A stretch of 64,000 nt of DNA, taken from assembly GCA_002746645.1 (NCBI GenBank), contig PDPU01000024.1, positions 1-64,000 of the forward strand, read 5' to 3'. Under the pieces are notes generated by a model. It was not told the origin of the DNA. It was given only the letters and a program-made list of their open reading frames with translations, and did not search any database. The translations under genes were made by a program, and so were the position numbers. Shown here piece by piece: positions 26,130 to 35,466 of this stretch (positions within the stretch are counted from its first letter, which is position 1; every line of letters starts with the position of its first letter). The stretch is from Gammaproteobacteria bacterium (lineage in GTDB: Bacteria > Pseudomonadota > Gammaproteobacteria > Granulosicoccales > Granulosicoccaceae).

Positions 26130-27419
26130 ATGACAGTCGAGTTTGCCCGTCTCGTGGAGCGCACTGGCCGCTCGCGCCAGGAAATCGCGGATCTGCTGGC
26201 GATCAGCCTCAGAACCCTCTATCGCTGGGAACAGGAGAACGTCAAACCGAAGCGACTTGCGGTCAGGTACCTCGAAGACATGATCCGCAGCAGCACGCCG
26301 CAGACTCGTCTGGCTCTGCCCGATTTCAGGTACATCGATCTGTTCGCAGGCATCGGTGGCTTCCGGCGAGCCTTCGACGCGGTGGCAGGGCACTGCGTGT
26401 TCACCGCCGAGTGGGACAACGCCTGCCGGAAGACCTACGAAGCGAACTTCGAGCACGACGAGTCACACGTTTTCGCTACCGACATCCGTGAGTTCACCGT
26501 CGATGAAAAGTGCCTGAATGGCATTCCCGCACACGATCTGCTGGTTGCCGGTTTTCCATGCCAGCCGTTCTCGATCGCGGGTGTGTCGAAGAAGAATTCG
26601 CTTGGCAGAAAGCACGGCTTCCACGATGACACGCAGGGCACCCTGTTTTTCGATATCGCCCGCATTCTCGAACATCACAGGCCCGCCGCCTTTCTCCTCG
26701 AGAATGTTCGCAATCTCGTCAGTCACGACAAGGGCAGGACGTTTCGCATCATCAGCCGCACCCTGCAGGAAGAACTCGGTTATCACGTCAGCCATCGCAT
26801 CATCGATGGGCGCAGCTGGGTGCCGCAACAGAGAAAGCGCATCATCATGCTTGGCTTCCGTGACGATGTGGGCCTGGATCTGGCGGACATGCCGATACCG
26901 GATCCCGCTGAAGGTCCGGTCATCGGCAGCATCCTTCATGGCGAGATACCCGGCGAGATCGAGGAGCCGGCCTACATGAAGAACGGGAAGGCGCTGGACA
27001 AGTACATACTCAGCGAAAGGCTCTGGGATTACCTGCAACGCTATCGAGAGAAGCACAGAGCGGCCGGCAACGGTTTCGGTTTCGGCCTCGTGGGCAGGAA
27101 TGACGTGGCACGCACGCTGTCGGCGAGATACTACAAGGATGGATCCGAGATTCTCGTCAGGCGTGGCAGAGGGCGACCCAGACGTCTGACGCCGAGAGAG
27201 TGTGCCAGATTGATGGGTTTCGATCGGCCCGGAGAGTCGCACTTCCTGATACCCGTGTCCGATACCCAGGCCTACAAGCAGTTCGGCAACTCGGTGGTTG
27301 TGCCCATGGCGGCGGCCATTGCGCGTTTCATGAAACCGGCGCTGATGCAGCTCGTGCATGAACCGGCCGGTCGGCAAGGTCGCCTCGAGTTCGCAGCGGC
27401 TGATGAGTCGGTGGTCTGA
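26130..27419 (+). CDS. dcm: DNA cytosine-5 methyltransferase with N-terminal helix-turn-helix (Dcm-like)
   Basis: A 429-residue C5-cytosine methylase. Residues 1-55 form a helix-turn-helix (RSRQEIADLLAISLRTLYRW). The catalytic domain has motif I IDLFAGIGGFRRAF, motif IV GFPCQPFSIAG with nucleophile Cys144, motif VI LLENVRNL, motif VIII QQRKRIIMLGF, and motif X FGNSVVVPMAAAI. The target recognition region lies at roughly 265-365. The Vsr partner and the N-terminal extension suggest a CCWGG-type (Dcm/EcoRII) target, but that is not proven. No restriction endonuclease gene is adjacent, so it looks like an orphan methylase. Frequent AGA/AGG arginine codons contrast with the flanking genes and fit horizontal acquisition. 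Confidence 0.93.
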   Translation: MTVEFARLVERTGRSRQEIADLLAISLRTLYRWEQENVKPKRLAVRYLEDMIRSSTPQTRLALPDFRYIDLFAGIGGFRRAFDAVAGHCVFTAEWDNACRKTYEANFEHDESHVFATDIREFTVDEKCLNGIPAHDLLVAGFPCQPFSIAGVSKKNSLGRKHGFHDDTQGTLFFDIARILEHHRPAAFLLENVRNLVSHDKGRTFRIISRTLQEELGYHVSHRIIDGRSWVPQQRKRIIMLGFRDDVGLDLADMPIPDPAEGPVIGSILHGEIPGEIEEPAYMKNGKALDKYILSERLWDYLQRYREKHRAAGNGFGFGLVGRNDVARTLSARYYKDGSEILVRRGRGRPRRLTPRECARLMGFDRPGESHFLIPVSDTQAYKQFGNSVVVPMAAAIARFMKPALMQLVHEPAGRQGRLEFAAADESVV

Positions 27420-27533
27420 GTCATCACGCAGTCGGGTCAGCTGGCGAGGTTTTGCGACCGATTTGCAGTCAAGCGGCTCTGGAGTTGACAGAACGCGTTC
27501 ATTCGGATGCTTCTTGCCCGGCGGCGCTTGACT

Positions 27534-27550
27534 ACACGAAGAATTCGTGT
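27534..27550. promoter_or_regulatory. 17-bp palindrome upstream of MmgE/PrpD gene
   Basis: ACACGAA and TTCGTGT flank a 3-bp centre (GAA) at 27534-27550, a perfect 7-bp inverted repeat. TTGACT immediately precedes it (27529-27534), and a second TTGACA lies at about 27485. It resembles an operator for a dimeric repressor. It sits about 125 bp upstream of the PrpD-like start. Confidence 0.5.
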
Positions 27551-27675
27551 TAAAGCCTAGTATCGTAAGGTGGTTGCTTCTGATGTTCCGGTCATGTCAT
27601 GGGAAGCTATCCGCGCGTCACCCCAACTCCTTGCAGTCGCTGAAATGCGCGTCAATTCCGCGCAGTGGAGGAGTC

Positions 27676-29070
27676 ATGGCACAGCATCATTCCCCGGATC
27701 GTCCCGATACCATCGTTCGCAAGCTCGGACGTTTCGTGGCCGGAGCCGATCACGAAACCATGTCCGACGATGCACGCGAGGAACTCAGGAAGCGCATTCT
27801 GGACACGATCGGTGTGGCAATCGGTGCTCTCGAGGGCGAACCGATAAGGATGATTCGCGAGCACAATGCCGATTTCGGGGGCAGGGAGCTTTGCACCTTC
27901 ATCGGCGGTGGCAAGGGTGCGCCGGACAGGGTCGCCTTCTACAACGGGGCGCTCAGCCGTTATCTCGACTTCATGGACAGCTACCTTGCCAGGGGCGAGA
28001 CCTGCCACCAGTCGGACAACTTCGGTGCGGTGCTGGCAGCAGCGGAATATGCCGATGCCTCGGGGGACGACCTGCTGTCGGCGATGGCCGTCGCCTATCA
28101 GGTGCAAGGGCGTCTGTGTGACGAAGCGCCGGTGCGAGCCAGGGGTTTCGATCATACGGTGCAGGGGGCGTATGCCTCCGCCGCCGGGGTAGCCCGGGCG
28201 CTGGGGCTGGATGCAGAGAAGAGTGCCATGGCGATCGCCATTTCCGGCACGTGCAACAACGCCCTGCGTTGTACCCGGACCGGGTCGCTGTCGCACTGGA
28301 AGGGGCTGGCCTATCCACAGGCCGCTTTCGTCGGAGCCCACGCGGCCTTTCTCGCCATGCGCGGCATTACCGGGCCGGAAGCGGTGTTCGAGGGCAACAA
28401 GGGCTTCATGGAGGCAATTGCCGGAGAGTTCAGCATCGACTGGGAAAACGAGGATCTGAACAACGTCATCAAGTCGATCATCAAGAAATACAACGCCGAG
28501 ATTCACAGCCAGTCCTCCATTGAAGGCGCGCTGGAACTGCAGCAGGAACACGGCTTCACCTGGGATCAGATCGAGCATGTCGGCATCGACATCTTCGACG
28601 TGGCCTTTCACATCATCGGCGGTGGAGAAGAGGGTGACAAGACCATCGTCCGTACCAAGGAGGAGGCAGACCACAGCCTGCAGTACATGGTCGGTGTGGC
28701 GCTGATCGACGGCAACGTGCTGCCGGCGCAATACGAGGGCGATCGCGTGACGCGGGACGATATCCAGTCGCTGCTCAGGCGTTTCACGGTCAGGCCAAAG
28801 CAGGAATATACCGATCGCTTTCCGGCGGAGGTCTGCACCGATCTGACGATCACCCTGAAGGATGGCACCGTCCTGAAGAAGACCAGGACCGATTACGAAG
28901 GTTTCAACACCCGGCCCATGTCCTGGGAGACGGTGGAAGCCAAGTTCACCCATCTGACCGTGCCGTTCACCTCGGAACGCAGCCGCAAGGCCATCGTCGA
29001 TGCGGTCAGGAACCTTGAACAGGTTTCTGCCAGAGAGCTGGCGGCGGTTCTGGGCAATCTGAACGGCTGA
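27676..29070 (+). CDS. MmgE/PrpD family protein
   Basis: A 464-residue member of the MmgE/PrpD family, which includes 2-methylcitrate dehydratase and cis-aconitate decarboxylase. The start at 27676 follows a GGAGGAG sequence. Family features: RKRILDTIGVAIGALEGE near the N-terminus, NGALSRYLDFMDSYLARGET (the conserved active-site region with its DF-D pattern), and SHWKGLAYPQAAFVGAHAAF. The C-terminal half carries the smaller second domain. The family usually acts on tricarboxylate-like acids. Here it is followed after 77 bp by a ComA-like gene and is not near prpB/prpC, so methylcitrate metabolism is not supported by context. The actual substrate is unknown. Confidence 0.9.
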   Translation: MAQHHSPDRPDTIVRKLGRFVAGADHETMSDDAREELRKRILDTIGVAIGALEGEPIRMIREHNADFGGRELCTFIGGGKGAPDRVAFYNGALSRYLDFMDSYLARGETCHQSDNFGAVLAAAEYADASGDDLLSAMAVAYQVQGRLCDEAPVRARGFDHTVQGAYASAAGVARALGLDAEKSAMAIAISGTCNNALRCTRTGSLSHWKGLAYPQAAFVGAHAAFLAMRGITGPEAVFEGNKGFMEAIAGEFSIDWENEDLNNVIKSIIKKYNAEIHSQSSIEGALELQQEHGFTWDQIEHVGIDIFDVAFHIIGGGEEGDKTIVRTKEEADHSLQYMVGVALIDGNVLPAQYEGDRVTRDDIQSLLRRFTVRPKQEYTDRFPAEVCTDLTITLKDGTVLKKTRTDYEGFNTRPMSWETVEAKFTHLTVPFTSERSRKAIVDAVRNLEQVSARELAAVLGNLNG

Positions 29071-29147
29071 CTCAATCCCGGTTCCGGGTCTGCTGCGCCG
29101 CGGTTCCGCCCGGGATCATTCTGTCCGGCAAACGAGAGGTAAAGACG

Positions 29148-30011
29148 ATGCTGAAAATGGATCCCAACGAAAAGCGCGAACAATCCGACGTGTGGAAGAA
29201 CCGTTCGTTCCCCTACATTCCGATGAACGACCGCGATCCCAAGCCGCGCTCGAAGTCCATCACCGAAATCCGCGGGCCCTATTACGCCGTCACGCCGCAT
29301 ACCTACACCAGCGAATTGCTGGACCTGATGGGCGAGCACGTGGACGGCTACAAATACGCCGGTGGTTCCTTCTCGCTGATGCCGGCCGAGCAGGTGATCA
29401 AGCTGAACCGTATCTGTCACGACCACGGGGTCTATGTCTCGACCGGTGGCTGGATCGAGAACGTGCTGGCCCGTGCGCCTTCGCAGGTCGATGCCTATAT
29501 CGAGGAGTGCAAGCGACTGGAATTCGACATGATCGAGTTGTCTACCGGCTTCATTCAGTTGCCGGTACCGGACCTGCTGCGTCTGATCGGAAAAGTCAAC
29601 AAGGCCGGCCTGAAGCCCAAGCCCGAGATCGGCATTCAGTTCGGGGCCGGGGGCGATACCAGTCAGGCCGAGCTTGAGGCGGAGGGCACCCGCGATCCGC
29701 AGATCCTGATCGACACCGCCAATGAGTGCCTGAACGCCGGGGCCACCATTGTCATGATCGAGTCGGAAGGCATCACCGAGAACGCCGACCCCTGGCGCAC
29801 CGATGTGGCCGCCAGGATCATGAAGGAGGTGGGCATGGACAACGTGATGTTCGAAGCTGCCGATCCGGAAGTGTTCCAGTGGTATGTCAAGAACTATGGC
29901 ATCGACGTGAACATGTTCATCGACCACAGTCAGATCGTGCAGCTCGAATGCCTGCGCCGCGGTATCTGGGGTACCAAATCCACCTTCGGCCGGATCACGA
30001 CCCACCGATAA
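29148..30011 (+). CDS. ComA-like phosphosulfolactate synthase family protein
   Basis: A 287-residue TIM-barrel protein resembling ComA (PF02679), which adds sulfite to phosphoenolpyruvate to give (2R)-phospho-3-sulfolactate. Recognisable segments are SITEIRGPYYAVTPH, HVDGYKYAGGSFSLMP, HGVYVSTGGWIENVL, FDMIELSTGFIQLP and IVMIESEGITE, with an acidic/histidine set near the barrel mouth. It probably forms a two-gene unit with the MmgE/PrpD gene upstream. No ComB or ComC is visible, so coenzyme M synthesis is unlikely; a related C3 or sulfonate reaction is possible. The family call is reasonable and the substrate is unknown. Confidence 0.8.
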   Translation: MLKMDPNEKREQSDVWKNRSFPYIPMNDRDPKPRSKSITEIRGPYYAVTPHTYTSELLDLMGEHVDGYKYAGGSFSLMPAEQVIKLNRICHDHGVYVSTGGWIENVLARAPSQVDAYIEECKRLEFDMIELSTGFIQLPVPDLLRLIGKVNKAGLKPKPEIGIQFGAGGDTSQAELEAEGTRDPQILIDTANECLNAGATIVMIESEGITENADPWRTDVAARIMKEVGMDNVMFEAADPEVFQWYVKNYGIDVNMFIDHSQIVQLECLRRGIWGTKSTFGRITTHR

Positions 30012-30095
30012 ATACGGCACATGCTGTCTGCGGTGGGTCGACCTGCAAGGGTGCCGGTGATATCTTGTCGGTCGTCACCCTTCCTCGAGTAGATC

Positions 30096-31259
30096 ATGCC
30101 CATCCGCAACCGCATCGCCGACTTCCTGCCCGATATCGTCGCCTGGCGCCACGACATCCACGCCCACCCCGAACTCATGTTCGACACGCGGCGCACGGGG
30201 GACTTCGTTGCCGAGAAGCTCGGAGAGTTCGGCTGCGATGAAATCGTCACGGGTATTGCCGAAACCGGCGTGGTCGGAGTCATCCGCGGCAACAAGGGTG
30301 ACAACGGGCGCGTCGTGGGTCTGCGCGCCGACATGGACGCCCTGCCCATCGAGGAAGAAACCGGTGTCGACTATGCCTCCACCATCCCGGGCCTCATGCA
30401 TGCCTGCGGGCACGACGGACACACCGCAATGCTGCTCGGAGCGGCGCGTTATCTCGCCGAAACCCGCAATTTCGCGGGTGCGGTCGCCGTCATCTTCCAG
30501 CCCGCGGAAGAGGGCGGTGGCGGCGGTGAAGTCATGTGCAAGGAAGGCATGATGGAGCGCTTCGGCATCGACGAGGTCTACGGCATGCACAACTGGCCGG
30601 GGCTGCCTGTCGGGCAGTTCTCGATACGCCCCGGCCCCTTTTTCGCCGCGGCCGATCAGTTCGAGATCACCATCGAAGGTGTCGGTGGGCATGCGGCGAA
30701 GCCCAGCCAGACCGTCGATCCCACCGTGGTGGCCGCGCACCTCGTTACCGCGCTGCAGACGATCGTCTCGCGAAACGCCGATCCGATCGAGCAGATCGTG
30801 GTGTCGGTCACGTCGTTGCAGACGGCCACGACGGCCTTCAACGTCATACCCGACACCGTCGAACTCAAGGGCACCATCCGTGCGCTAACGGCGGAGATGC
30901 GCGAGCTGGGCCGGAAGCGCCTCATCGAAATCGCCGAAGGCATGACCGCCAGCCTCGGTGCGAAGGCCGTGGTCAACTACATGCGCGGTTATCCAGCCAT
31001 GGTCAACCATGAAGACAACACCGAGTACGCCATCAGCGCGGCGAAGGAGGTCTCGGGTCAGTGCGAGCATGCCCCCATTTCCATGGGCGGCGAAGATTTC
31101 GCCTACATGCTCGAAGAGCGCCCCGGTGCCTACATCCTCGTCGGCAACGGTGATACCGCGGCGGTACATCACCCGAAGTACAATTTCAACGACGACGCCA
31201 TTCCCGCCGGCGTTTCCTGGTTCGTGGAAATGGCTGAAAGCCGCCTGAATGCGGTCTGA
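30096..31259 (+). CDS. M20 family amidohydrolase (hippurate hydrolase/aminoacylase-like)
   Basis: A 387-residue zinc amidohydrolase of the M20D type, which cleaves N-acylated amino acids or short peptides. Motifs: WRHDIHAHPELMFDT near the N-terminus, GLRADMDALPI, the metal site HACGHDGHTAML, FQPAEEGGGGGEVM with the catalytic glutamates, and the dimerisation domain beginning FEITIEGVGGHAAKP. It precedes the permease genes by 70 bp and belongs with the peptide-uptake cluster, where it would hydrolyse imported substrates. Cytosolic location is expected, as no signal peptide is present. Confidence 0.95.
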   Translation: MPIRNRIADFLPDIVAWRHDIHAHPELMFDTRRTGDFVAEKLGEFGCDEIVTGIAETGVVGVIRGNKGDNGRVVGLRADMDALPIEEETGVDYASTIPGLMHACGHDGHTAMLLGAARYLAETRNFAGAVAVIFQPAEEGGGGGEVMCKEGMMERFGIDEVYGMHNWPGLPVGQFSIRPGPFFAAADQFEITIEGVGGHAAKPSQTVDPTVVAAHLVTALQTIVSRNADPIEQIVVSVTSLQTATTAFNVIPDTVELKGTIRALTAEMRELGRKRLIEIAEGMTASLGAKAVVNYMRGYPAMVNHEDNTEYAISAAKEVSGQCEHAPISMGGEDFAYMLEERPGAYILVGNGDTAAVHHPKYNFNDDAIPAGVSWFVEMAESRLNAV

Positions 31260-31328
31260 GATTCGCGACGCGCACTGATCTGCAACTCGAATACGGCGCT
31301 GCACGCCGTAACAACCCGACGGTAACGC

Positions 31329-32276
31329 ATGCTGCGCTTCATCACCCGCCGGTTCTTCTCGCTGCTGATCACCTTGTGGGTGGCGAGCATGATGGTGTTT
31401 CTCGTCATCGAAGTGGTGCCGGGTGACCCCGTTTCCTACATGATCGGCCTGAATGCCGCGCCCGACACGGTTGCGGCTCTCCGCAGCGAGCTGGGCCTCG
31501 ACAAGGGGCGTGTCGAGCGATACTTCGACTGGGTTGGCGGGCTTCTCCGTGGCGACTTCGGTCAGTCCTACACCTATCGCACACCTGTCGCCGGGATGAT
31601 TGTCGAGCGACTCAAGGTGTCGCTGCCCCTGGCGATCTATGCGCTGACCCTGTCGACACTCATTGCATTTCCCGCCGGCATTCTCGCCGCCAGTCGCCGC
31701 GGGGGCTGGTTGGACCGGCTGGTCATGGCGTTCACGCAGCTCGGTATCGCGGTGCCGAATTTCTGGTTCGGTCTGTTGCTCGTGATGCTCTTTGCCGTGA
31801 ATCTCGGCTGGTTTTCCGCCGGTGGGTTTGCCGGCTGGGACAAGGGGGCTGCTGCCGTGCTCGCTTCCCTCACGCTGCCGGCCATCGCGCTGGCGCTTCC
31901 CCAGGCGGCAATCCTCGCGCGCGTCATGCGCTCGTCGCTGCTCGACGTGCTCGGTGAAGACTACCTGCGTACCGCTCGCGCCAAGGGGCTCACTTCACGT
32001 CAGGCGCTGATCGGCCATGCACTGCGCAACGCCATGATTCCGGTACTGACGATCCTGGGCCTGCAGTTCTCGTTTCTCCTCGCCGGTGCCATCATCATCG
32101 AGAACGTCTTCTACCTCCCCGGGCTCGGGCGACTGATCTTCCAGGCGATTGCGCAGCGCGATCTCATTGTGGTCGAGAGCGTGGTCATGCTGCTCGTCTT
32201 TGCCGTGGTGCTCGTGACCTTCCTCGTGGATCTTGCCTATGCCTGGGTCGATCCGAGGCTCCGACATGGCCGTTGA
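31329..32276 (+). CDS. ABC transporter permease, DppB/OppB type
   Basis: A 315-residue inner-membrane permease of peptide/nickel ABC importers. It has an N-terminal helix (FSLLITLWVASMMVFLVIEV) with the conserved PGDPV motif, and about five further helices. The EAA-like loop DYLRTARAKGLTSRQALIGH contacts the ATPase. The typical ending is LPGLGRLIFQAIAQRDL. It overlaps the second permease by 11 bp. Confidence 0.95.
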   Translation: MLRFITRRFFSLLITLWVASMMVFLVIEVVPGDPVSYMIGLNAAPDTVAALRSELGLDKGRVERYFDWVGGLLRGDFGQSYTYRTPVAGMIVERLKVSLPLAIYALTLSTLIAFPAGILAASRRGGWLDRLVMAFTQLGIAVPNFWFGLLLVMLFAVNLGWFSAGGFAGWDKGAAAVLASLTLPAIALALPQAAILARVMRSSLLDVLGEDYLRTARAKGLTSRQALIGHALRNAMIPVLTILGLQFSFLLAGAIIIENVFYLPGLGRLIFQAIAQRDLIVVESVVMLLVFAVVLVTFLVDLAYAWVDPRLRHGR

Positions 32277-33111
32277 CCGCATTCACAATCCGAATTTCTG
32301 GATCGGGGCCATGCTTTGCCTGTTGGTGGTGTTCGCTGCTGGCCTGAGTTTCTTCTGGACGCCGTTCGACGTCACTGACCTCGATGTGCGGAACAAGCTG
32401 CAACCGCCCTCGGCCGAACACTGGCTGGGTACCGATCAGCTCGGTCGCGATGTGCTGTCGATGCTGATCGTGGGCGCGCGCACTTCCATCGCCGTTGCGC
32501 TTGTCGCCGTCGGCATCGGCATGGGCATCGGCGTGCCGCTCGGGCTCTTTGCCGCCGCCAGGCATCGCCACTGGTTCGACGAACTCGTGATGCGGGGAAA
32601 CGATCTCGTGTTCGCGTTTCCGTCACTGCTCATCGCGATCATGATCACCGCGGTGTTCGGCCCCGGTGCCGTCAACGCGATCATTGCCATCGGCATCTTC
32701 AATATTCCGGTGTTTGCACGTCTGACGCGTGGTGCCGCCCTGAGCCTGTGGAAGCGTGAGTACATTCTTGCCGCGCGCGTTGCCGGCAAGGGTGCGACGA
32801 GAATCTCGCTCGAGCACATCCTGCCGAACCTCCTGAACCTGCTGATCGTGCAGGGCACCATCCAGTTCTCGCTCGGCATCCTTGCCGAAGCCGGGCTCTC
32901 CTACCTCGGACTCGGCGCGCAACCGCCGACACCGAGCTGGGGTCGCATGCTGGCCGAGAGCCAGACCTTCATCCGGCTCGCGCCCTCCCTCGCGCTCTTT
33001 CCCGGGCTCGCCATCATGCTGACGGTACTCGGCCTGAATCTGCTCGGCGATGCGCTGCGTGATGCGCTCGATCCACGTCTGGCGCGCGAACGCCAGCGCC
33101 TCGCGGGATAA
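32266..33111 (+). CDS. ABC transporter permease, DppC/OppC type
   Basis: A 281-residue partner permease. The start at 32266 gives an N-terminal membrane helix (FWIGAMLCLLVVFAAGL). It is followed by the OppC_N pattern ending HWLGTDQLGRDVLSMLIVGA, a hallmark of the family. The EAA loop is EYILAARVAGKGATRISLEH. The C-terminal region LSYLGLGAQPPTPSWGRML is typical. It overlaps the DppB-like gene and is 5 bp from the ATPase gene, so all three are one transcriptional unit. Confidence 0.95.
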   Translation: MAVDRIHNPNFWIGAMLCLLVVFAAGLSFFWTPFDVTDLDVRNKLQPPSAEHWLGTDQLGRDVLSMLIVGARTSIAVALVAVGIGMGIGVPLGLFAAARHRHWFDELVMRGNDLVFAFPSLLIAIMITAVFGPGAVNAIIAIGIFNIPVFARLTRGAALSLWKREYILAARVAGKGATRISLEHILPNLLNLLIVQGTIQFSLGILAEAGLSYLGLGAQPPTPSWGRMLAESQTFIRLAPSLALFPGLAIMLTVLGLNLLGDALRDALDPRLARERQRLAG

Positions 33112-33116
33112 GTGCG

Positions 33117-35015
33117 ATGACGGCACCGCTGCTCGAGGTCGAGGGTCTTTCCCTGTCGATTCACGGAACGCCGATTCTGAAAGGCCTCGATCTCGCGCTC
33201 GAGGCCGGCTGCACGCTTGGCGTGATCGGCGAAAGTGGTTCGGGGAAATCCCTCACGGCCCTGTCGATCATGCGGCTGCTGCCGCGCGGATCGAACCTGA
33301 ACGGAGACATCCATCTTGCCGGCCGGCCGCTCCTGTCGCGAAGTGAACCGGCGCGCTCACTGAGCGAGCGCGAGATGTGCGAGCTTCGTGGCGGCGAGCT
33401 CGGCATGATCTTCCAGGAACCGATGACGGCGCTGAACCCGCTCAAGAGCATCGGCGAGCAGGTGGCCGAAAGCGTCATGATCCACACGGGCAAAAGCCGT
33501 CGCGCCGCCTGGCAGCAGGCCGCGGAAGTACTCGAGCACGTGGAGCTTCCCAATGATGAATTTCCCCTGACGCGTTACCCACATGAACTCTCCGGTGGGC
33601 AACGCCAGCGTGTGGTGATCGCGATTGCCGTGGCCTGCAATCCGCAGTTGCTGATCGCCGACGAACCCACCACCGCGCTCGATGTCACGACCCAGGTGGC
33701 CATTCTGGATCTTCTGCGTCGCCTGCAGCGTGAATCCGGCATGGCGCTGATGCTCATTACCCACGATCTTGCGCTCGTCGCCGACATGGCCGACGACATC
33801 ATCATCATGCGCCACGGCGAGATTCCGGAGCGGGGCAGCCGCGAGGAGATCTTCCGTCATCCACGGCACGACTACACGAAGATGCTGTTTCGGGCCTCGG
33901 CGATGGTGGAAGGTGCTGCGCCTCCCCGCGAACACGATTCACGTGAATCGCTTTCCGGGCGAAACCATGATCTGGGTCACACGGCGGCCGTCAAGGACGG
34001 TTCACGTGAACCGTTTTCGCGTCGATTCCGTGATGCGGATCACACCGAGAATTCTGCTGCGGAACGCATCATTGCGGAAAGCGCTGCCACGGAAAGCGCT
34101 GCCACGGAAAGCGCTGCCACGGAAAGCGCTGCCACGGAAAGCGCTGCCACGGAAAGCGCTGCCACGGAAAGCGCTGGCGAGAAAGCTCCTCGACCACTGC
34201 TGACAGTCAGGGATCTCTCCGTCGACTACCCACTCGGGAAACGGGGTCTGTTCCAGCCCCGGCGCTGGTTTCGGGCGGTCGATTCGGTCAGCTTCGACAT
34301 CCTGCTGGGCGAGAACCTCGGGCTTGTGGGCGAAAGCGGCTGTGGCAAGTCAACGCTGACACGCGCGCTGCTCGGACTCACGCCCATCAGTGAAGGCGAG
34401 GTGGTTCTTCTCGGCCAGTCGATCGCTCACGCCGGCAGGGTATCGCGTGCCTCGCGGCGCGAGATGCAGGTCGTGTTTCAGGACCCCTACGGTTCCTTCA
34501 ACCCGCGGCACAAGGTGGCGCGGCTGGTTGCCGAGCCGTTGCATCTGCTCGATGCGGCCGTCGCCACCGACGAGAAGCACCGTATGGTTGTCGAGGTGTT
34601 GGAACAGGTAGGCCTGTCGGCGAGCGACGGCAACCGCTACATTCACGAGTTTTCGGGCGGACAGCGGCAGCGTATCGCCATTGCCCGTGCATTGATGCTG
34701 CATCCGAAGCTCATCATCCTTGACGAAGCCGTGTCTGCCCTCGATGTTTCCGTACGAGCTCAGGTGCTCGGGCTTCTGCGGCATCTCGGCGACGACAAGG
34801 GCATTGCCTATCTCTTCATTTCGCACGATCTCTCGGTCGTGGAGAGGGTGACCGACAGGGTGCTGGTGATGAAGGATGGCCGGATCGTGGAGCGTGGCAA
34901 TACCCACGATGTGTTCACGGCACCGCGAAAGCCGTATACGCAGGAACTGGTTGCGGCGGTGCCCCGACTGCCGGCGTGGGTGGCAGCGGGTGATGTCGGA
35001 CGTGGTGCCGGTTAA
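33117..35015 (+). CDS. Fused double ATP-binding subunit of peptide ABC transporter (DppD-DppF)
   Basis: A 632-residue protein with two complete ABC ATPase domains in one chain. Domain 1: Walker A GESGSGKS (38-45), signature LSGGQRQRV, Walker [13 protein letters not shown]. Domain 2: [32 protein letters not shown]. Each has the C-terminal oligopeptide-transporter motif region ([16 protein letters not shown]). The linker of about 80 residues contains six perfect AATES pentapeptide repeats from a 15-bp tandem DNA repeat, unusual for this family. It energises the two permeases just upstream. Confidence 0.95.
   Translation: MTAPLLEVEGLSLSIHGTPILKGLDLALEAGCTLGVIGESGSGKSLTALSIMRLLPRGSNLNGDIHLAGRPLLSRSEPARSLSEREMCELRGGELGMIFQEPMTALNPLKSIGEQVAESVMIHTGKSRRAAWQQAAEVLEHVELPNDEFPLTRYPHELSGGQRQRVVIAIAVACNPQLLIADEPTTALDVTTQVAILDLLRRLQRESGMALMLITHDLALVADMADDIIIMRHGEIPERGSREEIFRHPRHDYTKMLFRASAMVEGAAPPREHDSRESLSGRNHDLGHTAAVKDGSREPFSRRFRDADHTENSAAERIIAESAATESAATESAATESAATESAATESAATESAGEKAPRPLLTVRDLSVDYPLGKRGLFQPRRWFRAVDSVSFDILLGENLGLVGESGCGKSTLTRALLGLTPISEGEVVLLGQSIAHAGRVSRASRREMQVVFQDPYGSFNPRHKVARLVAEPLHLLDAAVATDEKHRMVVEVLEQVGLSASDGNRYIHEFSGGQRQRIAIARALMLHPKLIILDEAVSALDVSVRAQVLGLLRHLGDDKGIAYLFISHDLSVVERVTDRVLVMKDGRIVERGNTHDVFTAPRKPYTQELVAAVPRLPAWVAAGDVGRGAG
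34081..34170. repeat. 15-bp perfect in-frame tandem repeat in ATPase linker
   Basis: Six identical copies of GCGCTGCCACGGAAA run from 34081 to 34170, with partial copies on both sides. Each encodes one AATES unit between the two ATPase domains. Perfect identity suggests recent slippage expansion, and copy number probably varies between strains. Confidence 0.95.
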
Positions 35016-35466
35016 AAACGCAAAGACCATGAGTGACATGGTCGCGACTTTCCATACGGTCACAGACAGGCTCTTCATCGCAGGTGTCCGAACGGAAGCC
35101 GGTGCGAACATATGTCTGTCCCGCCGTGATTTCTCGGGCGGGCAACTCTTGTGAGCGCATGGCTGTAGACTCGGCCCATCCACTTCAGCTTGAGGTCCGC
35201 CGGCGACAAGACCGGCGGGCAGACGCATTATCTTGATCGATGGCGCGTCGGAGTCCGGTGAGGTCACCGTGTGCCGCTTCCCGCAGGAAGGCTCCACGTG
35301 CTTCATCGCCGAGACTCGGGAAAGGCAGGTGAGGGCAGCGATACCGAACATTGCAGCCACGGCAGCAGTGAGTCCATGGTCAGGGCTCACCCGATACAAC
35401 GCCTCGGAAGGCTGGATGACCACGGACATGACGATGACCGTGGATGGCAGGAGGTGCATCTGAATC
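35016..35466. other. Intergenic stretch between ABC ATPase and P1 peptidase
   Basis: No supported gene. A TTG-started frame at about 35233-35463 has no ribosome binding site or motif and is not called. A 9-pair hairpin, GTCCGCCGG/CCGGCGGGC, lies at 35195-35220, and a smaller CCCGCC/GGCGGG stem near 35120. Neither has a U-tract. Confidence 0.5.
35195..35220. other. GC-rich hairpin upstream of P1 peptidase gene
   Basis: GTCCGCCGG (35195-35203) pairs with CCGGCGGGC (35212-35220) around an 8-nt loop. No T-run follows. It could be a Rho-type 3' structure of the ABC operon or a leader element of the peptidase gene. Confidence 0.4.

Noticed and set aside
25547..27419. Complete restriction-modification system
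   Set aside because: Only the methylase and Vsr repair nuclease are present; no restriction endonuclease-like frame lies on either side.
35233..35463. 76-codon rightward frame between the ABC ATPase and P1 peptidase
   Set aside because: TTG start without Shine-Dalgarno, no motif, no conserved-looking segment.
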